A DNA stretch of 64,000 nt, taken from assembly GCF_000380645.1 (NCBI RefSeq), contig NZ_AQXZ01000018.1:496001-560000 (forward strand). Reading direction: 5' to 3'. A program made the translations under genes and the position numbers. This DNA comes from Smaragdicoccus niigatensis DSM 44881 = NBRC 103563 (GTDB taxonomy: Bacteria; Actinomycetota; Actinomycetes; Mycobacteriales; Mycobacteriaceae). Shown here in pieces: positions 47,638-55,345 of this stretch. The notes beneath the pieces were generated by a model that was not told the DNA's origin, made no database searches, and saw only the letters and a program-made list of their open reading frames with translations. Positions within the stretch are counted from its first letter, which is position 1, and every line of letters begins with the position of its first letter.

Positions 47638-48264
47638 ATGGAGGCACGCGTCAACACCTTCGTGTATTCGACCGATCCGATCCTTCGCGCCGGCGTTGAG
47701 AGTCAGCTGCGGATGCGCGCGGAACTTGCCATCCTCAAAACCTCCCAGCGTTACGCCGCCAACGTGTCAGTGCTGGTCGCAGACGTTTTGGACGCCGAGG
47801 TCAAGCAGGTTTTGACCGACCTCGCACGGAATTCGCGCTCCCGAAAACTACTCGTTCTCCGGCATGTCGAGGAGACCGCCTTGATCTCCGCGGCCGAAGA
47901 CGGCGTGAACGGCGTCTTGCGACGCAACGAAGCTACCTCGGACGCACTGACGCGCGCGATCCTGCGCCTCAACCGCGGTGAAGGTGTCATTCCGGCGGAC
48001 CTTTTGGGCACACTTCTGAACCAGGTCGGACGCCTGCAGAGGCAAGTCCTCACGCCGCGCGGACTCAGCTTCACGGGTCTCACCGATCGCGAGGTGAAGG
48101 TGCTGCGACTGGTCGCCGAAGGGCACGACACCTCCGAGATCGCGGCCGAGCTCAGCTACAGCCAACGCACAGTTAAGAACGTCCTCCACGACGTCACGAC
48201 CCGTCTCCAACTCCGCAACCGATCGCACGCCGTTGCGTATGCGATGCGCGAGGGGCTCATTTAG
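47638..48264 (+). CDS. LuxR-family regulator with degenerate receiver domain
   Basis: The 208-residue protein has a receiver-like N-terminus (about 1-125) and a LuxR helix-turn-helix (about 145-205: LTDREVKVLRLVAEGHDTSEIAAELSYSQRTVKNVLHDVTTRLQLRNRSHAVAYA). In the receiver, the first strand has a single Asp (YSTDP) rather than the usual acidic pair, and the conserved lysine is arginine (VLRRNE). Asp54-type phosphorylation is uncertain, so it may act as an atypical regulator. GGAGG lies about 11 bases before ATG 47638. SARP-type repeats lie upstream. Confidence 0.88.
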   Translation: MEARVNTFVYSTDPILRAGVESQLRMRAELAILKTSQRYAANVSVLVADVLDAEVKQVLTDLARNSRSRKLLVLRHVEETALISAAEDGVNGVLRRNEATSDALTRAILRLNRGEGVIPADLLGTLLNQVGRLQRQVLTPRGLSFTGLTDREVKVLRLVAEGHDTSEIAAELSYSQRTVKNVLHDVTTRLQLRNRSHAVAYAMREGLI

Positions 48265-48274
48265 GACTTCATGC

Positions 48275-48547
48275 TCAGATCTCGTCGAGCGTGACGATTC
48301 CGTCCCGAAGCGCCTGAGCCAGCAACGCCTCCTTCGATGACGCGTTGCGGCTCACTCGCTTGTACTTGAGACGAACCCGGGTCAGGTGTGTGCTCACCGT
48401 GCCAGTGGTCATAAACAGCGTTTTGGCTGCGGACGACTTCGAACCAGACTGAAGCCACACCCGGAGCACCTCCCGCTCCCGGGGCGAGAGCTTCGGGTCG
48501 GGGAAGCCTGAACCCTCCGGACCTGAAGGTCCCACTTCGGCGGCCAT
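48275..48547 (-). CDS. Receiver-less LuxR-type DNA-binding protein
   Basis: ATG 48547, with GGAGG 9 bases upstream, gives 90 residues: a short Gly/Pro-rich lead, then a complete LuxR helix-turn-helix (LSPREREVLRVWLQSGSKSSAAKTLFMTTGTVSTHLTRVRLKYKRV). No receiver or sensor domain is present. About 39 of 71 residues match the HTH of the response regulator at 57357-58076, so one may derive from the other. It converges on the LuxR gene at 47638, with stops 10 bases apart. Confidence 0.8.
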   Translation of the reverse strand: MAAEVGPSGPEGSGFPDPKLSPREREVLRVWLQSGSKSSAAKTLFMTTGTVSTHLTRVRLKYKRVSRNASSKEALLAQALRDGIVTLDEI

Positions 48548-48553
48548 TTTCAC

Positions 48554-49244
48554 CCACCTCCGGATCGGAGTTTACGTTCAATAACTTGAGCAAACCAGGC
48601 CGGGCAAGCAGCGGCAAACATATTCGAACAATGTATATTGATCGCTCTACAAACACCCGCGAACACAACGGTTGCTTAATCAACAAAATAGGGGATATTC
48701 GTATATCGATTAGGATACTAATATCATTCGATGAATATACAGTCGAATAGTTCGGACCACGTCACACAAGCCGACATTCCCGCCACAAACCACATCCACA
48801 AAGCCGTCAAAAAGGCTCAACCCCACCTGGTTGCGGCCCATCATCGCAGCATAGGCATTGTTTAATTACTTTATGCCACAACATATTTCGGGACACACGT
48901 AACTTCATGATCAGCGAATGCGGGCAACTCGAGTTGCCCCGTTGCAAATGATCGAGATTGTCACGCATGAGGTGCGCTTTTACGCTAATGCGCCTACGGA
49001 AAATGGTCGACAGGTCGACCTCAACGGCTTTTGGAAACCCACCGGACACCGCGGGCACGGAGAACGTTCAGGAGGACTGGGGAAATGTCCATCGAGCAAT
49101 ATACTTCGAACTTTTTCGCCCCATTTCCTCTACCGAAGGGAGATTTTTAGGTTGAACATTTAACTGCGTGGCGTTTCAAGGGGGAACTCCGCGCAACGGG
49201 GCGAAGCGAGCGTTATCGCCCGTGCTTGGAAGGATCCGCGTCAC
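48554..49244. other. AT-rich, gene-free control region upstream of the repeat proteins
   Basis: About 690 bases hold no convincing gene. GC is low: 48661-48720 is about 35% GC, against about 64% for the window. The region has an 18-bp perfect palindrome centred on CTCGAG (48922-48939), a 7+7 inverted repeat ggtcgac/gtcgacc (49005-49020), and TATACT (49100-49105), which could be a -10 box. Several short frames cross it but have poor codon use. It probably carries the promoters of the flanking genes and could bind an Lsr2-type silencer. Confidence 0.6.
48922..48939. promoter_or_regulatory. 18-bp perfect palindrome, possible operator
   Basis: GGGCAACTC followed by its exact complement GAGTTGCCC makes an uninterrupted palindrome about 310 bases before the first repeat-protein gene. 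Its length and symmetry suit a dimeric regulator such as a LuxR protein. No second copy was seen in the window. Confidence 0.4.
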
Positions 49245-50324
49245 ATGACTACACAACACAAGGCCTGGCGGGCCGCCAGAATGACAGTCGCTGCAGCGGC
49301 TTCCGCCGCCGCATTCACGCTCACCGCCGCAGGAGTGGGCAACGCCGCACCGAACGTCTGTGCCTCCAACGGGACATCGAGTTTCAACAGCGGTTCGGCC
49401 AACTGCACCGCAACAACTGGTAACGCCGCTGCCGCAGCAGGTGCTGACGCCAGCGCGTCGGCCACCGGTGGCACGGGCAATAAGGCCACCGCAGTCGGAC
49501 TTGACAGCACGGCCGCCGCCGGCGATACCGACGGCATCAGCTCGGGCAACAACAACACCGCCAACGCCTCAGGCACCGACAGCACTGCGAAGGCCGGCGG
49601 CTTCAACGGCAACAACGGCGACGGCAACACGGCCACCGCTCGCGGCACCAACGCCGGAGCTTATGCCGGCGGCTTCAACGGCGACGGCGACAACAACACA
49701 GCCACCGCCCGCGGCACCAACACCACCGCTGTCGCCGGCGACGGCAACAACAACACAGCCACCGCCCGCAACAACAGTTTCAGCACGAACAGTTCCGCGT
49801 ACGCCTACGCCGTAGGCGGTGACGGGAACTCCGCAACCGCCACCAACAACGGCGGCGTCAACAGCAACGCCAGCGCCTACGCCGGATATGGGGGGGACGA
49901 CAACAGCGCGACCGCCACCAACAACGGCGGCGTCAACAGCGGCGCCTACGCAGACGCATCCGAAGGAAGCAACAACACGTCTACCGCCACCAACAAGGGG
50001 AGCAACAGCTTCGCCGACGCGATTAGCGGTTCCGGAAACAACAACACCGCCACCGCCACCAACACGGGAAGCGGCACGAGAACCAGTCGCGCCGGGGCGA
50101 TCGCGGATGCAAACTTCGGTGACGGAAACAACGCCACGGCGAAGAACACGGGGCGGGGCACTGCGTCTGCTCTCGCCGGCGGAGACCCGATGACCTCCTC
50201 CGATGGAAACACCGCAACGGCTACCAACAGCAAGGCCGGAGACGGGTCTGCCACCGCCAATCTCGGCGGAGCGACTGCCAAGTCCACCGGACCCTGCGTC
50301 ACCGTCAACATCACCTGCCCGTAA
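49245..50324 (+). CDS. Secreted Asn/Thr/Ala/Gly-repeat protein (beta-solenoid-like), copy 1
   Basis: The 359-residue protein has a signal peptide (to about residue 35, AAGVGNAAPN) and then about eleven imperfect repeats of 19-28 residues. Each pairs a [D/N]NTATA strand with an AxAxxG strand. This alternation recalls the head repeats of trimeric autotransporter adhesins and other beta-helices. A cysteine pair opens the mature part (CASNGTSSFNSGSANC) and another closes it (CVTVNITC), so disulfides may cap the solenoid. No sorting signal or membrane anchor is seen. It begins AWRAARMTV, like its neighbour, and has a GGAAGG ribosome site upstream. Confidence 0.8.
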   Translation: MTTQHKAWRAARMTVAAAASAAAFTLTAAGVGNAAPNVCASNGTSSFNSGSANCTATTGNAAAAAGADASASATGGTGNKATAVGLDSTAAAGDTDGISSGNNNTANASGTDSTAKAGGFNGNNGDGNTATARGTNAGAYAGGFNGDGDNNTATARGTNTTAVAGDGNNNTATARNNSFSTNSSAYAYAVGGDGNSATATNNGGVNSNASAYAGYGGDDNSATATNNGGVNSGAYADASEGSNNTSTATNKGSNSFADAISGSGNNNTATATNTGSGTRTSRAGAIADANFGDGNNATAKNTGRGTASALAGGDPMTSSDGNTATATNSKAGDGSATANLGGATAKSTGPCVTVNITCP

Positions 50325-50419
50325 TTTCCGACTGTGGGCCGTAACCTGCGCAGCCGCTGCCGTCTGCGCGGGCCACGCCCCGGGATTCCTGGCAACTATC
50401 AACCACACGAAAAGGGCGA

Positions 50420-50442
50420 GCCGGGGCGGCCACCGCCTCGGC
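50420..50442 (+). terminator. Weak hairpin between the two repeat-protein genes
   Basis: A 10-bp stem (gccggggcgg / ccgcctcggc, with one G-T wobble) and a 3-base loop lie about 95 bases after the stop of copy 1. There is no T-run. It could attenuate read-through into copy 2, or the two genes may have separate promoters. Confidence 0.35.
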
Positions 50443-50530
50443 ATGGCTCTGCCAGCCCGCCCGGCACGAAACTGCCCGCGACGTCGCAGCAGACCGTAGT
50501 CGTTTGACCGAAAGAAAGAGATCACACCCC

Positions 50531-51640
50531 ATGCACATTCAGTACCGAGCGTGGCGCGCCGCACGGATTGCTGTTGCTGTCGCTGCCTCCACTGCGGCGG
50601 CGAGCATGGCCTCAGCCGGCGTCGGTCAGGCCGTCTCGCCACCAAGTGTGTGCGTGTCCACGGGAACCATGGGTTTTCACAGTGGTACCGCCACCTGTAC
50701 CGCTGATCCAGGCAACATCGCGCACGCGGTCGGAGCGGGGTCGAGCGCTACTGCGACCAACGGCACCGGTAATCGGGCGAACGCATCGGGGACCAACGCG
50801 TCGGCGACCGCCAGTAACGGCGATAACAACACCGCCACCGCCAGCGGGACGGGCAGCACCGCACGAGCCGGTGGTATCGATCCGGGCACCACCGGCAGCG
50901 GTAACACCGCGACTGCCGGGGGCACCAACTCGCTCGCGATCGCGGGGGCAACCGGAGCACCCGGGACCAGCGGCAACTTCAACACCGCGATCGCCCGCGG
51001 CACCAACACTTCGGCCACCGCGACAAACGGCGACTCTAATACCGCCATCGCAGTCAACCGCAGCAACGATGTGACGACCGGCGCCACCGCGTTCGCTTCC
51101 GGTGGCGACAGCAACACCGCGATCGCCGCGAACAGCGGCAGCAGCCACGCCATCGCCGTCGCAGATGCCTTCAGCGGCAGCAATAACACCGCCACCGCCA
51201 TCAACACTGGCAGCGGGACAAATCTAAGTTCTGCAGTCTCACTGGCATCCGCGGGGGAGGGAAACGCCGCAGATCCGACCAACGGTAGCGGCAACACCGC
51301 GACTGCCTGGAACAAGGGGTCGGGAGTGACCGTCGCTGCGGCTGGAGCCGGTGACAACAACACCGCTACCGCTGTCGGCGCGTCTAGTGACGTCACCGCT
51401 GCGCTCGCCGGCGGCAACGGCGCCGACCCGACCAGTGGCAACGGGAACACCGCCTTCGCGAGCAGCACGGCCCTCACAACTCAGAAAACAGAAGCCCTGG
51501 CGGATGGCGGAAACGGCAACGGCGCCATCGCCCGCAATGGCGGAACGGCAACCGTCCATGGTGACAACAGCCGTGCCAGCGCGACCGGTCTATGCAGCAT
51601 CACTGTCATTGGAACGAGCCAATCTGGAATGTGTCACTGA
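50531..51640 (+). CDS. Secreted Asn/Thr/Ala/Gly-repeat protein (beta-solenoid-like), copy 2
   Basis: ATG 50531 gives 369 residues. I prefer it over the upstream start of the frame because MHIQYRAWRAARIAV then aligns with the start of copy 1. After a signal peptide come repeats of the NTATA / AxAxAxG kind (GDNNTATASGTGSTARAGG, NFNTAIARGTNTSATAT). Opening and closing cysteine pairs (CVSTGTMGFHSGTATC and CSITVIGTSQSGMC) match the layout of copy 1. The two genes are tandem paralogues. A surface or secreted structural role, such as adhesion, is inferred. Confidence 0.78.
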   Translation: MHIQYRAWRAARIAVAVAASTAAASMASAGVGQAVSPPSVCVSTGTMGFHSGTATCTADPGNIAHAVGAGSSATATNGTGNRANASGTNASATASNGDNNTATASGTGSTARAGGIDPGTTGSGNTATAGGTNSLAIAGATGAPGTSGNFNTAIARGTNTSATATNGDSNTAIAVNRSNDVTTGATAFASGGDSNTAIAANSGSSHAIAVADAFSGSNNTATAINTGSGTNLSSAVSLASAGEGNAADPTNGSGNTATAWNKGSGVTVAAAGAGDNNTATAVGASSDVTAALAGGNGADPTSGNGNTAFASSTALTTQKTEALADGGNGNGAIARNGGTATVHGDNSRASATGLCSITVIGTSQSGMCH

Positions 51641-51788
51641 CCGGCCTCGGAGGGCAAGGGAGCCATCCGCAACGCGGTGATACCGACGGGGTTAGCGAAT
51701 CAGTTGCTGATCGAGTCAATATTCAGACATTTGTACGACTGACAGACTCGTCAAGACCTTTGCGCTCAACAGCCTGATGGTTCGAAGA

Positions 51789-51808
51789 ACCTGTGCAAAA
51801 ACACAGGT
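51789..51808 (+). terminator. Small hairpin after the repeat-protein genes
   Basis: Perfect 7-bp arms (acctgtg / cacaggt) enclose a CAAAAA loop, about 150 bases after the copy 2 stop and before the next gene. There is no T-run, so its use as a terminator is uncertain. The rest of 51641-51897 shows nothing else clear. Confidence 0.35.
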
Positions 51809-51897
51809 AAAGGCACTAGCTTGGCCACGCAGTCACGATGCGTCGCAGCGGCGATTCAGCCTGGACGAGAGCCCCGACGTGTGGTTTGCTGCAACGC

Positions 51898-52923
51898 ATG
51901 ACGCAGTCCGGACCTCCGCTGATCGTCTTCAATCAAGAGATAACCCCGCGCGATCACCTCATCCGTCTCACGAATCCCGATGCCCCGGTTGCCCATCCAC
52001 TCGCCACCCTGATCGGACAGCACAACGGCCTGCTCGGCGCAGCCGTGGCCGGGCAACTATTCCTCGCGACCGCAACATCGGACGATCCCGTCCGACTGCG
52101 TATCGAGGTCCTCGACAGCTCCCCGGAAATGGACACCCGGTGGCAGGACATCGTGGAAGTCTCCTTCACGCCGCAGTCGATCCCGCTGTCACTCGTCGGG
52201 GCTGACTCGGAGATGTATCCGCTCGGCTTGATGGGCGGTTTCGAATCCGGCCGCACCTACCGAGTGCGTTACTGCGTCAACGGCTTTGGCAGCACGAGTC
52301 CCACCGTGCAGGATGCCTATCAACTGCAGCTATGGCCAGCCCCGATCGCTCCAGACGTCATCGTCAATCAAACGAGTGCGGCCGCCAACCGATGGCACCG
52401 CGCCACCAAGGATGCGGCCGAGAATCTGCGCGTCGTCGAAGCTGAGATTGCTCGGCTCGAATCGGAGCGCATTGCCGCACTCTCGGCCGAGCCGGAGTCT
52501 CCCTTCCCACCCGGGCAGTCTCTTCTCATTCGAACCGACTTCACCAATGAGGCCGCGTGGGAGGAAACGGTCGAGGCCGCGATGGAACCGTTGGATCTCG
52601 GCGGAATCGAAGCGTGGGCGAACCTGACCCTCGTCGACGATCCGCAATTTGATTCGATGCCGGTTGACGACCTTCGGACGTTCGTCACGGACTACAGCTG
52701 GACCTTCGTTGCCGACAGCCGCACCATCACCGACCCGGAGCATCCGATCCTCGCGCTCAACAACGACGAGTTCGACCCCGAACTCGCCAAGTACCCCACT
52801 CTGCGGGTCGTACCGCGGCAGATGTTCTGGATCGAATCGAATCTGTCCATCGCCAACATGTCGTTCAGCTCGTTTGCGTCCAGCGCCGATCCCGACGGCG
52901 TCTTCCGCGGCTTTCCGGACTGA
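51898..52923 (+). CDS. DUF6924-like protein with an extra N-terminal domain
   Basis: ATG 51898 gives 341 residues. The N-terminal half (about 1-150) is a beta-rich domain (IVFNQEITPRDHLIRL, LFLATATSDDPVRLRIEVLDSS, FESGRTYRVRYCVNG). A charged helix (about 170-195) links it to a C-terminal domain. This looks like DUF6924: LLIRTDFTNEAAWEETVEAAM, then LTLVDDPQFDSMPVDDL and the end MFWIESNLSIANMSFSSFASSADPDGVFRGF. There is no signal peptide. Function unknown; the family assignment is from memory of the pattern. Confidence 0.65.
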   Translation: MTQSGPPLIVFNQEITPRDHLIRLTNPDAPVAHPLATLIGQHNGLLGAAVAGQLFLATATSDDPVRLRIEVLDSSPEMDTRWQDIVEVSFTPQSIPLSLVGADSEMYPLGLMGGFESGRTYRVRYCVNGFGSTSPTVQDAYQLQLWPAPIAPDVIVNQTSAAANRWHRATKDAAENLRVVEAEIARLESERIAALSAEPESPFPPGQSLLIRTDFTNEAAWEETVEAAMEPLDLGGIEAWANLTLVDDPQFDSMPVDDLRTFVTDYSWTFVADSRTITDPEHPILALNNDEFDPELAKYPTLRVVPRQMFWIESNLSIANMSFSSFASSADPDGVFRGFPD

Positions 52924-52961
52924 TTCCCGGCATCCGAACGTCAAGGGTGTATGAGATTCAC

Positions 52962-53666
52962 ATGAAGCGTGTTCATGTTCTCCTGACCGGGCTGACACTC
53001 ACGATCGTCCTACTGTCGATCAACCGGCTCACGGACCTTACGCAGGGGCATCTGCCACCCCACGAGTTCCTGCGGTGGCTCGACTTCAACGCGATGATTC
53101 CGATTCCGCTGTTGACGATCGTGCTCTACGTCCTGCTACTGCGCGACGTTGTCAGGTCTCGATCGATCTTCACCCGGGAGCACGTCGCGTTGACGTTGCT
53201 GTTCATCGTGGGCGTTTACTTGCTCGGCGCCGCGTCCGGCGATCACGAGGTCACGAACTACCTGCATTACCGCTTCTGCACTCCGGACCCGGGCTCGATG
53301 CTGTGCCAGATCGTCATCACCAACGACGACGGCTTCGCGACCGACGTGTACTACTTCGGCGTCATCGCCCTCAATGTGGCGCTCATGCTCTTCGAGCTCC
53401 GCAATCCACGATCTCCTGAGGCCAGCCGGAAGAACCTCGTCGGAGTGAGCGCCAACGCGCTGGTCATCGGATTGGGCGTGTTCGCGAACCTGGCTTTCGA
53501 AGAGATCGGGCGCGACCTCATCTACTTCTCGCTGCTGCTCGTGACGGCTCTCGCGGTTCTGCTGTTCGGCCGCCAGAAGGTGGGTGCGCTACCGGTGACC
53601 TACTACTTCGCGTTCGCGTACGGACTCGGCGTGGCCGGCACGGCTGTGGCCAAGCTCGTCACTTAG
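52962..53666 (+). CDS. Multi-pass membrane protein of unknown function
   Basis: From ATG 52962 (GTG 52947 is an alternative) the product has 234 residues with about seven hydrophobic segments (VHVLLTGLTLTIVLLSI, IPIPLLTIVLYVLLL, VALTLLFIVGVYLLGA and others). A loop carries two cysteines (FCTPDPGSMLCQIV) that may form a disulfide outside the membrane. No transporter motif is recognised. It lies 38 bases after the DUF6924-like gene and its stop overlaps the end of the convergent YjbR gene by 8 bases. Confidence 0.75.
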   Translation: MKRVHVLLTGLTLTIVLLSINRLTDLTQGHLPPHEFLRWLDFNAMIPIPLLTIVLYVLLLRDVVRSRSIFTREHVALTLLFIVGVYLLGAASGDHEVTNYLHYRFCTPDPGSMLCQIVITNDDGFATDVYYFGVIALNVALMLFELRNPRSPEASRKNLVGVSANALVIGLGVFANLAFEEIGRDLIYFSLLLVTALAVLLFGRQKVGALPVTYYFAFAYGLGVAGTAVAKLVT

Positions 53667-54009
53667 CGTCGAGCTGCTTGACCAGCGTTTTTGGCGCCAC
53701 GAGCCGATACGACTGCTCGACCCATTCCTCGACCTCGACCCACTGGGCCTCGCTGACCTCAGTACCGAGTTCGATGCTCACCCAGCCGTGGCGTCCCAGG
53801 CCGTAGCCCGTGGGCGTCACGGACTCGCGAGAGGCGACCAGCGCGGCAGCTTCCTCCGGCGGCAACTTCACCGTGATGCCGGAGGCTTCCGGCGACGTGA
53901 ACACGAAGTTCTTCCCGCGCACACGGAACGTGGGTTCGCCGTCCCAGGCTTCGATGTCTTTGCGCTCAGCTTCGGGGAAGCTCAGCGCCAGCTTCTCCAG
54001 GCGCGGCAT
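53659..54009 (-). CDS. MmcQ/YjbR family DNA-binding-fold protein
   Basis: ATG 54009 gives 116 residues. The MmcQ/YjbR pattern is seen in LSFPEAERKDIEAWDGEPTFRVRGKNFVF, ITVKLPPEEAAALV and GWVSIELGTEVSEAQWVEVEEWVEQSYRLVAPK. Its fold resembles the CyaY/DNA-binding type, but no function is established. It starts 1 base before the end of the upstream GT87 gene, so the two are co-transcribed. Confidence 0.85.
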   Translation of the reverse strand: MPRLEKLALSFPEAERKDIEAWDGEPTFRVRGKNFVFTSPEASGITVKLPPEEAAALVASRESVTPTGYGLGRHGWVSIELGTEVSEAQWVEVEEWVEQSYRLVAPKTLVKQLDAK

Positions 54010-54010
54010 G

Positions 54011-55282
54011 TTAGACACGCGCGCCGACCTCGACGTCGTCAAGCTCAGCCATGAGGTCTTCGTCCGCACGCTCGCGGGTGTTGACCAGCAGGTAGGCCAG
54101 CAGTGCGAAGAACACCAGCACGTAAAGGTTGTTCGTCAGCCAGTGCACGGCCGGGCCGCCACCCTTGACCGCGGTGAGTCCGAGGAAGGCCGGACGGTCA
54201 GACGGGAAGCGGACAGGCCAGCAGGCCACCGCAGCGGTGACCAGGGCGACGGGCGTGATCGTCGGCCAGCGCGGGTCGTCCCAGGCACGCTGGGCGAGAC
54301 CGAGGATCAGCGGCAGGAACCAGACCCAGTGGTGTCCCCAGGAGAACGGTGAGATCGCGCAGGCTGCGATGCCGCAGAGGGAAACGGCGAGGAGAACCTC
54401 ACCGCGCGCATACAGGCGACGCATGATGATGAACGTCGCGAATGCGCAGGTACCCGCGACGGCGACCCACACGATCGTCGGCGGCGTCGGTGTTCCGAAA
54501 GCACGTGCGATGAGTCCCATGATCGAGAAGTTTGCGCCGTTGTCGGCGGGCGCGATCCGGGATGCGTGGAACACCGCGTCGGTCCAGAAATCGAACGAAT
54601 TCCGCGGCATCGCCGCCGCGGCGACGAGCGTGAAGCCAACGAATGATGCCCCCGCCACGTACGACTTCGCGCGCTCACCCACTCCGAACAGACCGGCGAT
54701 GAAGAGTCCCGGCGTGAGCTTCATGGCTGCCGCGGCACCGATCAGGCCCGGGGCGAAGCGATTACGCAGATGGAAACCGGCGAGCACCAGCACCATGAGG
54801 AAGATGTTGATCTGGCCCAAATGGACACTCGTCCAAATCGGCTCGATCCACAGCAGCAATGCCGTCGTGGCGCCAGCCGCGACCGCAAGTTTCTTACTCG
54901 CCCGGTATCCGAGCATTCGGAGACTCAACCAGCACGCCGCAAAGACCGCGGTGAGCTCGGCGAACAGAATCAGCTCGTCGTACCGGTGCGCGGACACCAT
55001 GGCCAACGGGATCATCGGAATTGCCGCGATCGGCGGGTAAACGAATTCCAATCCGTTCTTCAATCCGAACAGCGATCCCGAATACAACGGATGCCCATTG
55101 AGAATCCATCGGCCACTGATGCGATAGCACTGCGCATCGATCATGAAAGATCGCACGAGCTCATATCGCGGAAGTAGAAATGCGAACAAAGTTGCTGCGG
55201 CCACGCCGGCAGCGGTCAAGACGAACAGCCCCATTACCGAACGTCGACCGCGCCCACGACCCATCTCGAAGCTGGTCGACAC
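54011..55282 (-). CDS. GT87-type polyprenol-phosphate-mannose-dependent mannosyltransferase
   Basis: The 423-residue polytopic protein has about ten membrane spans. Near the first loop is the acidic region expected for a GT-C enzyme (SFMIDAQCYRISGRWILNGHPLYSG), followed by EFVYPPIAAIPMIPLAMV and HLGQINIFLMVLVLAGF, which resemble DUF2029/GT87 proteins such as PimE and related alpha-mannosyltransferases. A role in mannolipid or arabinomannan synthesis with Ppm1-made donor is plausible. It stands in the place of Rv2113/Rv2114 between dop and mpa, away from ppm1. Confidence 0.82.
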   Translation of the reverse strand: MSTSFEMGRGRGRRSVMGLFVLTAAGVAAATLFAFLLPRYELVRSFMIDAQCYRISGRWILNGHPLYSGSLFGLKNGLEFVYPPIAAIPMIPLAMVSAHRYDELILFAELTAVFAACWLSLRMLGYRASKKLAVAAGATTALLLWIEPIWTSVHLGQINIFLMVLVLAGFHLRNRFAPGLIGAAAAMKLTPGLFIAGLFGVGERAKSYVAGASFVGFTLVAAAAMPRNSFDFWTDAVFHASRIAPADNGANFSIMGLIARAFGTPTPPTIVWVAVAGTCAFATFIIMRRLYARGEVLLAVSLCGIAACAISPFSWGHHWVWFLPLILGLAQRAWDDPRWPTITPVALVTAAVACWPVRFPSDRPAFLGLTAVKGGGPAVHWLTNNLYVLVFFALLAYLLVNTRERADEDLMAELDDVEVGARV

Positions 55283-55345
55283 TCGGCCGACTCTATCACG
55301 ACCGAATCAGGAATCCACCGGCTGATTTCAGCCTTAACGCTCCCG

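Noticed and set aside
48918-49163. Short frames in the AT-rich region
   Set aside because: Codon use is unlike neighbouring genes, there is no ribosome site and no family pattern, so I treat the region as regulatory.
49245-51640. Repeated DNA considered as a CRISPR array or minisatellite
   Set aside because: The repeats are imperfect, follow a reading frame and encode a continuous secreted protein, with no spacer structure.
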